64,000 nucleotides of DNA from Rhipicephalus microplus (Eukaryota > Arthropoda > Arachnida > Ixodida > Ixodidae), in NCBI RefSeq assembly GCF_043290135.1, contig NC_134703.1, positions 108,262,005-108,326,004 of the forward strand. The letters are read 5' to 3'. Positions 11,396 through 22,329 of the stretch are shown piece by piece; positions within the stretch are counted from its first letter, which is position 1, and every line of letters begins with the position of its first letter. Under the pieces are notes generated by a model. That model saw only the letters and a list, made by a program, of their open reading frames with translations, did not search any database and had not been told where the DNA came from. The translations under genes and the position numbers were made by a program.

Positions 11396-12264
11396 GATAA
11401 TGTTGAGATTCTGCGCTCCTATAAGTTTTTCTTCATTGCCAAAGAAAAAGTTGTGAGTTTCTCTTTTTTTTTTCATAGCGTGGACCCCGGCGCTGAGTGT
11501 CACCACGTGTGGCACCCAGTGCTTTTGAACCTAGCCGCCAAAGAGGTTCACATTATAAAACATAGTTTGACCAAAGTGAAACTCTGCTGCTCCCCCAAAC
11601 AAGATAGCATCCCCCCTCTCCCCCCCCCACACAACTTGGGGACCCACTATCTTGGGTTGCGAATTTTAAACCTCTTTGTTGTAAATGCTTATTGAACCGT
11701 AGTACTTGAACTGTGCAAATTCCTTTAACCAATATCGCGTGAAGAAACTTTGAAGAAGATGAATATGAACGCCGCAGCAAGAAAGCTGAAGTTGCACAAG
11801 ACGGGTTATCGCAGAGGAAAATGCTGGGTGAATATAACGCACGTTTATGAACGTTTTTGTGGCCAATGACGCTGCTGCACGTCAGAAATCACATGCTCAA
11901 TACAAAGCAGGCGAATCGCACAGCACCAGCTAGCTAGATGACATCTCATTATATCAGGCGGAATCTGCACATAAGTATGCTGAAGCAATATGTCACCGTT
12001 GTAATCGCAACCTAACGCCTGGAATGGGGAAACTGGAAGCGAAGCTGAGGGACGACAAACTTGTAAAGCAAGGGAATATCTGCTGGCTTGTTCTCTCTCG
12101 CTTAGCATGGGCGTTTGGTGAAATAACATGTTGTAACTTCAATTAATAATAGCAATTTCTTTGATTTTATGGGGCGAAACTGCGATAAAATCACAAAGAA
12201 CGCTGTAGCTTAACGCACAACAACATTGCAGCGTACACATCTCTTTCGCCTCTTAAGAAACACG

Positions 12265-12342
12265 GCCGCCACGACCGGGATCGAACCCTGCACCTTGGGG
12301 TCATCAGCCCAGCATCGGAACCACTGTGTTAACGTGGCGGAC
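12265..12342 (-). repeat. tRNA-derived SINE head (minus)
   Basis: Reads CCGCCACGTTAACACAGTGG as an A-box-like start and GGGTTCGATCCCGG as a B-box on the minus strand. The body further downstream on this strand is too diverged to outline. Confidence 0.6.
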
Positions 12343-12428
12343 TAATTTTAGTTAACAAAACTAAAACGTATGTAAAACGTCTCTTCATGTCCATCTAGTA
12401 CAGGAATACGTTTTGAACGCTGACGTAC

Positions 12429-12554
12429 TGGAGATGGCGAGGAAGGCGAAGAGCGCCAGGTAGTAGGCTCTGCGGTGGTCATACACCAGGTAATCGGCGT
12501 CGGTTGTCATATCCATCACGGCTCTGTAGAGTCCGGAATGAAGGCCCGGTGCCG
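12429..12554 (-). CDS. Gene A exon: most 5' recognised exon, first exchanger helix
   Basis: A 126-base exon, phase 1 at both ends, with acceptor TTTTCAATACCAG and donor GTACGT. It encodes a short hydrophilic part (GLHSGLYRAVMDMTTDADYL) followed by a helix RAYYLALFAFLAISS that joins in frame to VLKTVQRHIRVPYT of the next exon. Gene B has the matching small exon 43258-43316 (YDYLVICAVLITA). The true start codon lies further upstream on the minus strand and was not recognised. Identification rests on frame continuity across the splice and on the paralogue. Confidence 0.7.
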
Positions 12555-12654
12555 CTGGTATTGAAAAGAGATATTTCAGAAACAAAAACTTGATGATTAG
12601 GTGAAAGACTCACGTGAAAACGCACAAAAGCAATGTGTGTCGCGTTTAGTGCGC

Positions 12655-12870
12655 CGCGCTGAATCAGTCGCTAGAGCGCTTGGCTGCTTACCCCAAGGTT
12701 GCGGGTTAGATCTCTGCTGAGGCAGTCGCATTTCAATGGAGGCAAACCGTGTACTGCCTGATGTCAGTGCAAGTCAGAGAAGACCACGTGGTGTTTCCTT
12801 CTCTTCGGCGTCCCTCATAACGAAATTGTGCTTTTGGGACGTAAAACCCCTCTTATTATTCTATTAGGAT
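12655..12870 (+). repeat. tRNA-derived SINE (plus)
   Basis: An A-box-like head (GAATCAGTCGCTAGAGCG), a decayed B-box (GCGGGTTAGATCTC), the body motif GATGTCAGTGCAAGTCAGAG and a tail after TTGGGACGTAAAACCCC. Same general family as 3756-4012. Confidence 0.65.
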
Positions 12871-13150
12871 ATGTGTCACGCTTAAAAATATAAATAGAAG
12901 CACTCTGCGCATAAAGGCAGCAGTGGGAAGCAAAGTTGGCTTGTGTGTGCTTGACCTGTTTATGCCTATTTCTCTTCAAAGCATTGCGCAAAGATGCCTT
13001 TTAACACTTGCCATGAATTCGACCTTTACCCGCGTGCTTAACCGAGATAATTGATCAAAAAAATGTCTCCCGGCAGTCGCCTTCCCTTGGCACTCATAAG
13101 TTAAGTTACGTCACTAACTGCCGGGATAAACTTTTTGTATGATTCTCCTG
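12871..13150. other. Intergenic, nothing recognised
   Basis: No coding or repeat signature seen. Confidence 0.35.
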
Positions 13151-13156
13151 GCAACC

Positions 13157-13260
13157 GGTACAACTTAACCTAACCTACTCAACATAACCTAACGTAACCT
13201 AACCTAACCCAGCGTACGCTCGGTCACGTCTGTCTCGCAGCCCATCCTAACCTAATCTAA
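13157..13260. repeat. Interstitial telomere-like AACCT repeats
   Basis: Short degenerate array of AACCTAACCT, CATAACCTAACG and AACCTAACCTAACCC units, the complement of the arthropod telomere motif TTAGG, followed about 40 bases later by CCTAACCTAATCTAACGC. Confidence 0.6.
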
Positions 13261-14011
13261 CGCACACTAGGCTACGTATGCCCAGTCTGCCCCACAGCAG
13301 CCAATTTCTTCTCTTCTCCCCATGACAGTTAGTCACGTGTCGTATGAGAGCCAACGGGAGGCGACCACCGTGAGAAATTTTTTTGAACAATTGTTTCAGT
13401 GGCCGAGAGGATACACATTGCGCAACACTTCTGTTATTACCAGCAACAACGACGACGATGCGTGAAAAAATAAAATGTAACAATGAAGTGTGGAAACTTG
13501 AACTCCCGAGTGACCTCGACAAAAGATTAGCTCGCCATATCAGAAACGGCGGTTCACCTGCAAGCCCACGACTGACAGAGCACCAGTCATTGGAAAGCGG
13601 TGCGTGCAAAAGCTTTTTTAACCGAGGCACGTTGCGCGGGCTGAATTCTTCTAGACCAGAATTTCTGTAAATCACAAACGCCCTGGAAATCCGTCACTCA
13701 GAGCATCTTAACACGGGAGAAGCGGTAGGTTGGCCTTGACAAAGCGAGCTAGAAATGTAACCAAGTTTAGACGCACTTACACGATAATAGGTGAAAGTCT
13801 AACCCGTCTGGGACAAATGGTGACTCTTGAAAGACGCAGCTCTGCAAAGAATAAGGGTGAGAGTAGCCCTGGATGGAACGTAAAAGCAGCCCAATTGCTT
13901 GGAACGAGACGGATACGACCGCAGCCCTGGTCTCGTGCGCATGCTTGCTCGTTCCTTGACACTGGACCCGACCCACTAGGGGCGGGGGGACTGGAAGCCG
14001 GTGGTTAATGT
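13261..14011. other. Intergenic with possible decayed LINE sequence
   Basis: Open frames here (13247-13675 minus, 13730-14008 plus) show no convincing motif. The part just before 14012 may be the degraded coding end of the LINE whose 3' end follows. Confidence 0.3.
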
Positions 14012-14260
14012 AAATGTAAACATGAGGGCATAATGCGAGCCTTCAGTCCGCACCACGAACTGCAACCTGCAGTGGAACATCATACACCTGAAGTCTTGCG
14101 TCCACTACTATCGAACCAGCAGCCCAGTTTAGGCTCACGTGTTCTTTTTTATGTTCTCTTCTTTATATCTCTCTTTTCATCCTTCAATTCTCTTCCCTCA
14201 GCGTTAAATAGAAAACTGAACGCTCGTCTGGTTAACCTTTCTACCTTCCTCTAGCTTCTC
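14012..14260 (+). mobile_element. LINE 3' end fragment
   Basis: About 210 bases (TTCAGTCCGCACCACGAACT ... TTCCCTCAGCGTTAAATAG) nearly repeat 20588-20807, where they follow a LINE reverse transcriptase remnant. This is therefore read as a 3' untranslated end of the same LINE family, separated from its coding part. Confidence 0.65.
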
Positions 14261-14769
14261 CTTCTCCTAAGGACATAAAAAGTCACGCATATCTACGAAG
14301 TGAATCATGACCAGCGGGCGAAGCTCTGGTTATCGTATGGGTGAGTAAACGTGCGTTACCAGAGCGTCGCTCCATTCATTGTAAATCGAGTGACATAAAT
14401 TGATATAAACAGTCGACGATAAAGCTATAGTCGGTTACAATAAAAAAAGTTTTAAAAAATTGCCGAAGTCGAAGCTTCCGCAACGCTTTCCCAGCTCTAG
14501 TGAAATCAGCTTTTGCCCTCCAAAGATCTCAGAAACATGATATTTTTTGGTAGTGCCCACTTAGAGATCAAGTGGATTTGATTAGTTTGTCTAAATGCTA
14601 CGTTAATTATAAAATAAAAGGTAGTTGTTTCCGAAGAAATAATCCGCAGAGACTAGTATTGGTAACTTAATCTCCAATGAAATTCGGCTCGAATTCAAGG
14701 CTGACGAAAGAAAACTAGTAACACAAGGACGCACTTTGAGCACTATCTGGCTCTGTAAGGTTGTCATGT
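14261..14769. other. Intergenic, nothing recognised
   Basis: AT-rich, no clear ORF or repeat. Confidence 0.35.
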
Positions 14770-15962
14770 TAAACTTGTTAGGCGGGCGCAGAAAACGCTC
14801 CAATCACCGAACAGCACATCGTATTGAGGCAGGCAACTTGTAGTGTATCTGATAGGAACCTCTAGAAGACTTTTTGGTTTAGCAAACTACACGGTACCAG
14901 CTGCTGAGCAGCTACCAGCGTATTACGCACATGTTATAAAATCTCTGCAACAATGGCGAAATGATTTTTCAGTTGAACAACTTATGGCAATGTCCCCTAA
15001 CGACATGAGTGAACTAATAGCATTTAAAAGCCTATCTGAGGAACAACGCCAGAAATGCCGGGCGAAAAAACGTTCGACTCTTACAAACACGTCTCTCCAC
15101 TCCGAAGTCCGTGACCTAAACTGGCTTAGGGAATGGGAGGCTTTACCAACGGCCGACCGCCTTGCGGCGTGGGGCGTGGCGCCCTCCGCCACATGCCCGC
15201 AGTGCAGTCGCGTCGAAACACTGAACCATGTCTTCCATAAATGTATAGTAGCACACCCCTTTTGGCGCATGGTTACCAGAATGTTCTAAATAAGTATGCA
15301 GTGGAAGTCTAGCCACAGGGATAACTTCGTCGTACTCTTAATGGCTATCGGAGCCTTCGTCTAATGGAAACGAAGGGGATTGGCCTGCCTGAGGGGACGC
15401 CCCCAGAGAGCCATGTTTCCCCTACTACATTGGCTAAGAAACTTAATGCTTATGCATCTTAATGCAAAACTAGTCATGCTGGGAGAGGAGGCTTTCCTCC
15501 GACGCTGGTCTACGCGATTTATTATCGTTAAAAACAACAGAGTGTCCATTCCTTTCCTCCCCTATTGAAGAGGTGGGCTAGAGCTTGTACCACTGTGACA
15601 TTACAGTGTGTATTTTCCTTTTCTTCCTTAGAAACATGTCCTTTTGTGAAATATTGTTCTTGAGCGTGAGAGCAAACTGTCCCCACATGTGAATTCTAAG
15701 CATCACCCTACACTGTGAATGACCCCTCCCCCCCTTTGGTGGTTCACATAGCCTTACTATTTATCTAAGTTTAATCATCTCGATGTCATCAATGTCCTGT
15801 CTCTGTTGTACAATTTGGCATTGTACGTCATTGCATATGCAATAAGTTCTTTTCACTGTATATAACAGCTTGCATTGTACATACGCATTGTTCACCATTG
15901 TCGATTTTTATGTGTGCACATAAGCTGTGTATGATATATCCGAAAATAAAACTCTCTTAAAC
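14770..15962 (+). mobile_element. LINE 3' part with zinc-binding RT tail
   Basis: The ORF at 14843-15289 holds ATCPQCSRVETLNHVFHKCI, a CPxC...H...C arrangement typical of the zinc-binding tail of LINE reverse transcriptases (zf-RVT), preceded by WLREWEALPTADRLAAWGVA. The upstream part is truncated. A presumed 3' untranslated region follows, with an AATAAA polyadenylation signal near 15944. Confidence 0.7.
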
Positions 15963-16716
15963 GAACAGCACAACATGCCCCTAGTGCAGCCGCCATCTTA
16001 CGGTTGGCACGGCTTCACTTGTGGGCAAGAATTTCCCCTCCAGCAATTTTTAGGGACGAAGCTCCTTATAGCGGCACCCGTTCGTCCCTCGTAGTCGTAG
16101 ACGTAGTCGTAGTGTGTAACCAGTCTTATGCTTTGACCTCGAAGGTGGTGGCTGTGGGGAATTTCTCCTGTGCGTTGTTGAACAATAAAAAAAATTCGCA
16201 GCATGCTTGTTAACAAGAAGCCGAATTCTTCTGTCTCTCATTCCCCATTAGCAGCCATTGGCATGTTGCTGTAGGAAACGTTAGTAGAAGTAGAAGTGTT
16301 GGAAGCCGAATTTTGCTGTCTCTCATTCCCAGTAGCAGCTAAATTCTTTACCTCCAAGGTAGTGCCTGGTGAGATTTCTCCGGTGCGTGATTAAACAATA
16401 CAAAATTTTTGTTCAAAACGCCATTGGATTGGATAAACTTTTATTTGGTCCTTCAAAACACAGATCACTCTGTTGCGGGAAGCTCCCACGTGGGTTCAAA
16501 ACGCCATTGATTGATGAAATAAACCAACTAAAGACGCCAGATGTTTTCTAAAAGCAAAACGAAAAACGCCAGATGTTTCTTAAGCAAAACAAAAAGAAGA
16601 CGCCGGCTGCTTAACGAAAGACGCCAGGTGTTTTCTAAAGCAATGATTTTATAATAAAAACCATATCGATACAGGTTTGTAGTTGCCGATGCTCATTGCT
16701 GTCGGTGGGTGCTCGT
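15963..16716. other. Intergenic with short dispersed repeats
   Basis: Contains a GGGACGAAGCTCC motif at 16055 related to the GGGGCGAAGCTCC found at 58705, a repeated CCGAATTYTKCTGTCTCTCATTCC phrase (16222 and 16306), and three short repeats around GACGCCAGATG/GGTG (16530-16632). No gene recognised. Confidence 0.4.
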
Positions 16717-18063
16717 ATGGATAAGGATGCCGGAAGGCGGGCGCGCAGGGCAGCGGCGGCGCGCGCTCGCAGACAGGACCCTGAAGTGAGAGCACGCGAG
16801 GCAGAAGCGCGCCGGGAAGCTGCGCGACTTCGCCGCCAAGATCCTGTTGTACGGGAACAAGAAGCCACATCAGCAAGGCAGCATCGGCAAGATCCCGCCG
16901 TACGTGAACAAGAAGCTACAGCGGCACGTCAGCGTCGGCAACATCCTTCCGTACGGGAACGAGAGGCCACATCAGCAAGGGAGCACCAGCAAGATTCTGC
17001 TGTACGGGAACAAGAAGGCACATCAGCAAGGCAGCATCGGCGAGATCCCGCCGTACGTGAAGAAGCTGCAGCGGCAAGTCAGCGTCGGCAAGATCCTGCT
17101 GTACGAGAACAAGAAACCACATCAACAAGGCAGCGTCGGCAAGATCCCGCCATACGTGAACAAGAAGCTGCAGCGGCACGTCAGCGTCGGCAACATCCTT
17201 CCGTACGGGAACGAGAGGCCACATCAGCAAGGGAGCGCCAGCAAGATCCTGCTGTACGGGAACAAGAAGGCACATCAGCAAGGCAGCATCGGCGAGATCC
17301 CGCCGTACGTGAAGAAGCTGCAGCGGCAAGTCAGCGTCGGCAAGATCCTGCTGTACGAGAACAAGAAACCACATCAACAAGGCAGCGTCGGCAAGATCCC
17401 GCCGTACGTGAACAAGAAGCTGCAGCGGCACGTCAGCGTCGGCAACATCCTTCCGTACGGGAACGAGAGGCCACATCAGCAAGGGAGCGCCAGCAAGATC
17501 CTGCTGTACGGGAACAAGAAGGCACATCAGCAAGGCAGCATCGGCGAGATCCCGCCGTACGTGAAGAAGCTGCAGCGGCAAGTCCGCGTCGGCAAGATCC
17601 TGCTGTACGGGAACAAGAAGCCACATCAGCAAGGCAGCGTCGGCAAGATCCCGTCGTACGTGAACAAGAAGCTGCAGCGGCACGTCAGCGTCGGCAACAT
17701 CCTTCCGTACGGGAACGAGAGGCCACATCAGCAAGGAAGCGCCAGCAAGATCCTGCTGTACGGGAACAAGAAGGCACATCAGCAAGGCAACATCGGCGAG
17801 ATCCCGCCGTACGTGAAGAAGCTGCAGCGGCAAGTCAGCGTCGGCAAGATCCTGCTGTACGAGAACAAGAAATCACATCAAGGCAGCGTCGGCAAGATCC
17901 CGCCGTACGTGAACAAGAAGCTGCAGCGGCCCGTCAGCGTCGGCAAGATCCTTCCGTACGGAAACGAGAGGCCGAGGCAGCACGTCAACGTCATGAAGCA
18001 GATCTTGAAAACGTTCGACAATGGGAAGCGGTGAGGAAGCGCGCATATCGCGAGGCGAATTAA
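16717..18063 (+). CDS. Arg/Glu-rich tandem-repeat protein (predicted)
   Basis: A 448-residue open frame from ATG 16717, the first ATG in a longer open frame. The head is basic and Ala-rich (MDKDAGRRARRAAAARARRQ). The body consists of units of about 17 residues with the pattern RQDPAVREQEAAAARQR. Five units (17,17,17,16,17) form an 84-residue, 252-base higher-order repeat present about four times; phase markers fall at 16921, 17173, 17425 and 17677. The pattern is predicted to be helical and highly charged, and recalls STPR-type Arg/Glu repeats, but the unit length differs from the 23 residues of that family. The same DNA is also open in a second plus frame (16847-18034) and on the minus strand. 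Function unknown; it could be an expressed gene or a coding-looking satellite. Confidence 0.45.
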   Translation: MDKDAGRRARRAAAARARRQDPEVRAREAEARREAARLRRQDPVVREQEATSARQHRQDPAVREQEATAARQRRQHPSVREREATSAREHQQDSAVREQEGTSARQHRRDPAVREEAAAASQRRQDPAVREQETTSTRQRRQDPAIREQEAAAARQRRQHPSVREREATSARERQQDPAVREQEGTSARQHRRDPAVREEAAAASQRRQDPAVREQETTSTRQRRQDPAVREQEAAAARQRRQHPSVREREATSARERQQDPAVREQEGTSARQHRRDPAVREEAAAASPRRQDPAVREQEATSARQRRQDPVVREQEAAAARQRRQHPSVREREATSARKRQQDPAVREQEGTSARQHRRDPAVREEAAAASQRRQDPAVREQEITSRQRRQDPAVREQEAAAARQRRQDPSVRKREAEAARQRHEADLENVRQWEAVRKRAYREAN

Positions 18064-19329
18064 CGGAAGAAAATTCATGGCATTACTTCCAGAAGCTTCG
18101 CCCAATCTCATCATCATTCACCTCGTGGATCTGCCATCAATTTTTTAAACCTTCTTGGTTACAACTTAAGAAAAAGTACAGGCTCCACCCCCAGTACGGC
18201 AGCCAATGTTTCGTATTTTTTGTCACAATTATGAGTGGTACTGATTTATTGTTGAATCTTTTTTTTTGCCTCACAATCCCGTTCGTTACCCGAACGTTGC
18301 GATATACCGCAGCCGTTTTTTACGGACACCGGACATGACTTGCCCTTAACGGCCCAACCTCTAATATAATTACTACATGCGAAGCAGCTCTTTGACTAAT
18401 CTGTGTAACGCTGTCTGTCAGTGTCTCCGTATCAACGCGCGCACCACGTCCCCCCCCCCCCCCCGCAGTTGTTGAAACGATGTCAAGTAGGTCAAGTCAC
18501 AGCGGCGCGTAAACGTCAGACGTTGACAGACAGACAGAAAGACGGACCGACAGACGGACGCTTCGCCCCACTCATCATCATTCGCTCCATGGATATGTTT
18601 TTTTTGTTTAATAGATTATGCACCAAAGGCTCTCGCCCTGATACAAGCTTCACTTGAAGATCATTGGCTCTTGTTATGTGAAAACCTTGTGTATAGAGCA
18701 CTTTTATGTCAGGAGGCAACGAGAACAACAAGAACATTGTGTCGTTTGGCATTGTTTTATCACAAAAAGATAAGTTTTCCTGAATTAGGCCTAAGTAACG
18801 TGACGCAAGATCAGAGGGCTTCAGCATTATTCGCCCCCGCAGCAGTCTTCTATAAAGTAATTTAGATATGACACAAAAATATAGAGGCCTACATAAGCAA
18901 GTTAGGGGGATTTTTGGTATAGTGTATGCTAGTTGCAATTGTCAGTTGGTTCCAGAAGTACTCCTTAGACGGTCTTTCACCACCATGTGTAATGGTGTGA
19001 AATGGGACAGCCTATTGCTCTCCCATAGTAGAGTACATTGTACTCTAAATCGCCTAATCTTTGTTCTATACACATGTAACTGAGACGGCCATAGAGTAAC
19101 ATAGTAAACTATGTTGCTCTAAGGGACGGCTTTCTACGCTCCCTTAGTAGAACAGCAAGTACTTTTAATCATTAAACACTTCTTCTATACAGATAATCTG
19201 AAAGCGGCCCTGTCTAAAATGGAATGAGAAACGACACTGGGTCGGTATTGAGTGACTGTTAAGCTTCTAGCTAACCTCCCAGACCCGGTATGCGAACTTT
19301 ATTTAACTTAGAAGGAGTACGAACCACTA
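18064..19329. other. Intergenic with dispersed repeat fragments
   Basis: Holds a TGCGAAGCAGCTC motif (18378), a C run (18450-18464), a GACAGACGGACG tract followed by CTTCGCCCCACTCATCATCA (18556), and a palindromic TAGAGTACATTGTACTCTA (19029-19047) that recurs at 46160. No gene recognised. Confidence 0.45.
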
Positions 19330-20810
19330 CCAAATTGATTGGAAAGTGGCTTTGGTAACCTTCATTCCCAAACCAGGGAAGTCTACAAACTATGAAAATT
19401 TACGACTAATTTTCTCACACTCGTGTTTGAGGAAGCTTGTGGAAACAATGGTTAGAGATCGGCTCTCCGATTACCTCGAGGCCCAGCACACCTTTGCCGA
19501 CACTATGTACGACTTTCGTCTTTATCGCTCTGCTCAGATCATTCTCCTGCTACTCCTTCATGATGATATTGAGCCGATCGAGCGCCCCAGTATAGAAAAG
19601 GTAGTCCTCACCTTAGATGTGAAAGGAGCTTTTGATAACGTTACAATAAAGTCACTCTTACCCATCTGTCCCAAACGGATTGTGGGCATTATGTTCTCAG
19701 ATACACCTGATTTAACGCCAGACGTACCTCCGCATACAGGACAAGGAGCATGGCCCATAACCTTGGGGTACTCGAGGAAGATCACAGGGAGTGGTTGTCT
19801 CTTCTCTTCTGTATAGTCTCACCATGGCTCATCTCCTGCCACTCATGAGGTATATCACCGGTGTGCGGCTTGCTCTGTACGCCTACGATATCACGTTGTG
19901 ATCAACTTATAGGGTTCCTTAAGAAGCATGGAGGCGAGCTTACAGCAAGCAGCATTGGTCGTGGATGACTACGCCCGCCGTTGCGCCCTGAAATGTTCAC
20001 CTACAAAATTGGAGAATGTAGATCTTCACCCCAAACTCAAAGACACGACACAAATCGCACTTTTTTGCGCACCCGGTCAATCCGGAACACGAAAAAAAAC
20101 CCCGCGTCTTGGGTCGCGTTATGCGCACAAGCCGGAAAGTCGACACAACCCATTGCAAGTTACATACGGTTGGGGACCAGATAGGCCGCATGGTCCGTCG
20201 GGCCTCGAACAATCGAGGGGGTGGGTCTCAGAAGCAATGATGCTGTGTGCCTCGCCAACGCTTTCACGACCAGTCGAATCCTGTATTCGACACCCTACCC
20301 ACAGTTGGGCTAATGTGATGTCACCGCGGTTCACGTACTAAGACGTGTGTCAACATCCTGCAACGCAAGAAAGACCTGCCATTCCTCCCATAAGCCGATG
20401 GCGGGCTGCCACTGCAGAGGAGAATCGAAAGAGCAGCCAAAGAGTTTTAAGGTGGCGGGTGACTCCAGAGACTGCACTCAGAAGAAATGGGGTGAAAGTG
20501 GGATAGAACTTGAGGGGTCATATGAGTTCAGGTATGGAGTTGCCACCAGTTGATTTGTTGGAAGTGGGAGAGGTGGTGGTGGTGAAGACGATAAATGTAA
20601 ACACTAGGGCATATTGCGAGCCTTCAGTCTGCACTACGAACTGCAACCTGCAGCGGAACATGATACACCTGAAGTCTTGCGTCCACTGCTATCGAACCAG
20701 CAGCCCAGTTTAGGCTCAGGTGTTCTTTTTTATGTTCTCTTCTTTATATATCTCTCTTTTCATCCTTCAATTCCCTTCCCTCAGAGTTAAATAGAAAACT
20801 GAATGCTCGT
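19330..20810 (+). mobile_element. Decayed LINE with RT remnant and 3' end
   Basis: Reverse transcriptase pieces are visible in several frames: VTFIPKPGKSTNYENLR, LRKLVETMVRDRLSDYLEAQ, KVVLTLDVKGAFDNVTIKSL (19346-19640) and EASLQQAALVVDDYARRC with CSPTKLENVDLHPK (19928-20040). Stops and frameshifts are frequent. The final 220 bases (20588-20807) are nearly repeated at 14012-14224 and represent the 3' end. I/Jockey-like LINE is the best guess. Confidence 0.75.
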
Positions 20811-20934
20811 TTTCAAGCAGGTGTGCGTAGTCTGCTTGAAAAGCCTTCATTCCTGGTGCAAAAGAAGAACGTTCGACAAGGCGCCGAAGGGGCCACCCCT
20901 CACAATCGCTTGGTAGGATCCACATTAAAGGAGC

Positions 20935-21270
20935 CTATATGCAACCACCACCACTATAGCTCTGTATAGCAGGGTTTTCTGGTTCACCAGGTTGGAGCAG
21001 CTCAGCAGGGCCGTCTCCCAGTCCTCCCGGGTGGGGCTGGGTTTCGGGACAAGGTTCTGTTTTGGTTAGCATGCACGCACCATATGGAAAAGGTTCGAAT
21101 ACGACTCCGCGCAGTGCGGGCATTTTCCACCACAGGCACAATCAAAGTGTTTAAAAACTGGTGGGCACATCAGTGCATTGGTATAAAGGCGGAGGCATGT
21201 GCACTCATCTGTCTTTGTGAGGCCCTTACAGGGCTTAGGATAAATTACATGGCCGAATCAGTATAATTGA
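20935..21270 (-). mobile_element. LINE C-terminal fragment (minus)
   Basis: On the minus strand a decayed tail reads ...PFPYGACMLTKTEPCPETQ and PHPGGLGDGPAELLQPGEPE, with a CAxCGxx-like cysteine cluster before it, typical of the end of tick LINE ORF2 sequences. It is opposite in orientation to 19330-20810. Confidence 0.5.
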
Positions 21271-21774
21271 GTAGTCTCTCGAAAAGTGCAGACTAGATTG
21301 GGTTCGGAATCGATTTACGAAGTGTCGAAAGGCGTTGCCCGGAGAGTGTGCCTGTTGGGTAAGTTCAGAAAACGTGTGCCCACTCTTTCGACAAATCCCT
21401 GCTGTGGTCCCCATTTCACCGGATTTCAAGGAGGATTAAAAAAAATGCTAGAGAGGGAGTTATGCCTCTCCCTCAGCCAACAACATGCCACCTTTTCAGT
21501 GACAAGATATAACGTTAGCCGGTAGTGAAGAAAAGACACTGTATTCCTCACACGTTCTACCAATTCCGTGCGCATAATCTTCTGAGGCAGAGTGCGCTCG
21601 ACATGTGCCTCTGTATTACAAGTTTGCTGAAGATACCTCAACATCTCCGCAAATTTTATTGAAAATTGAGGCATCAGTATTAGCCTCCGTAGGTTACATT
21701 ACTTTCTTCGTGAACCACGAGATACTTTTTAACACGAGAGTGTTTCATCATGCCGGGGTCCGTTGCGGCTTCAC
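21271..21774. other. Intergenic, nothing recognised
   Basis: No motif recognised before the microsatellite. Confidence 0.35.
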
Positions 21775-22305
<531 letters not shown>

Positions 22306-22329
22306 TCTGGTGGAGGTGCTGCTTCGTTC

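Noticed and set aside
16916..17833. 305-aa minus ORF within the tandem repeat
   Set aside because: Stays open only because the 252-base period is a multiple of three; no independent coding evidence. Recorded as an oddity in the finding on the repeat.
16717..18063. CRISPR-like array
   Set aside because: Repeats are contiguous coding-like units without spacers, and the DNA is animal.
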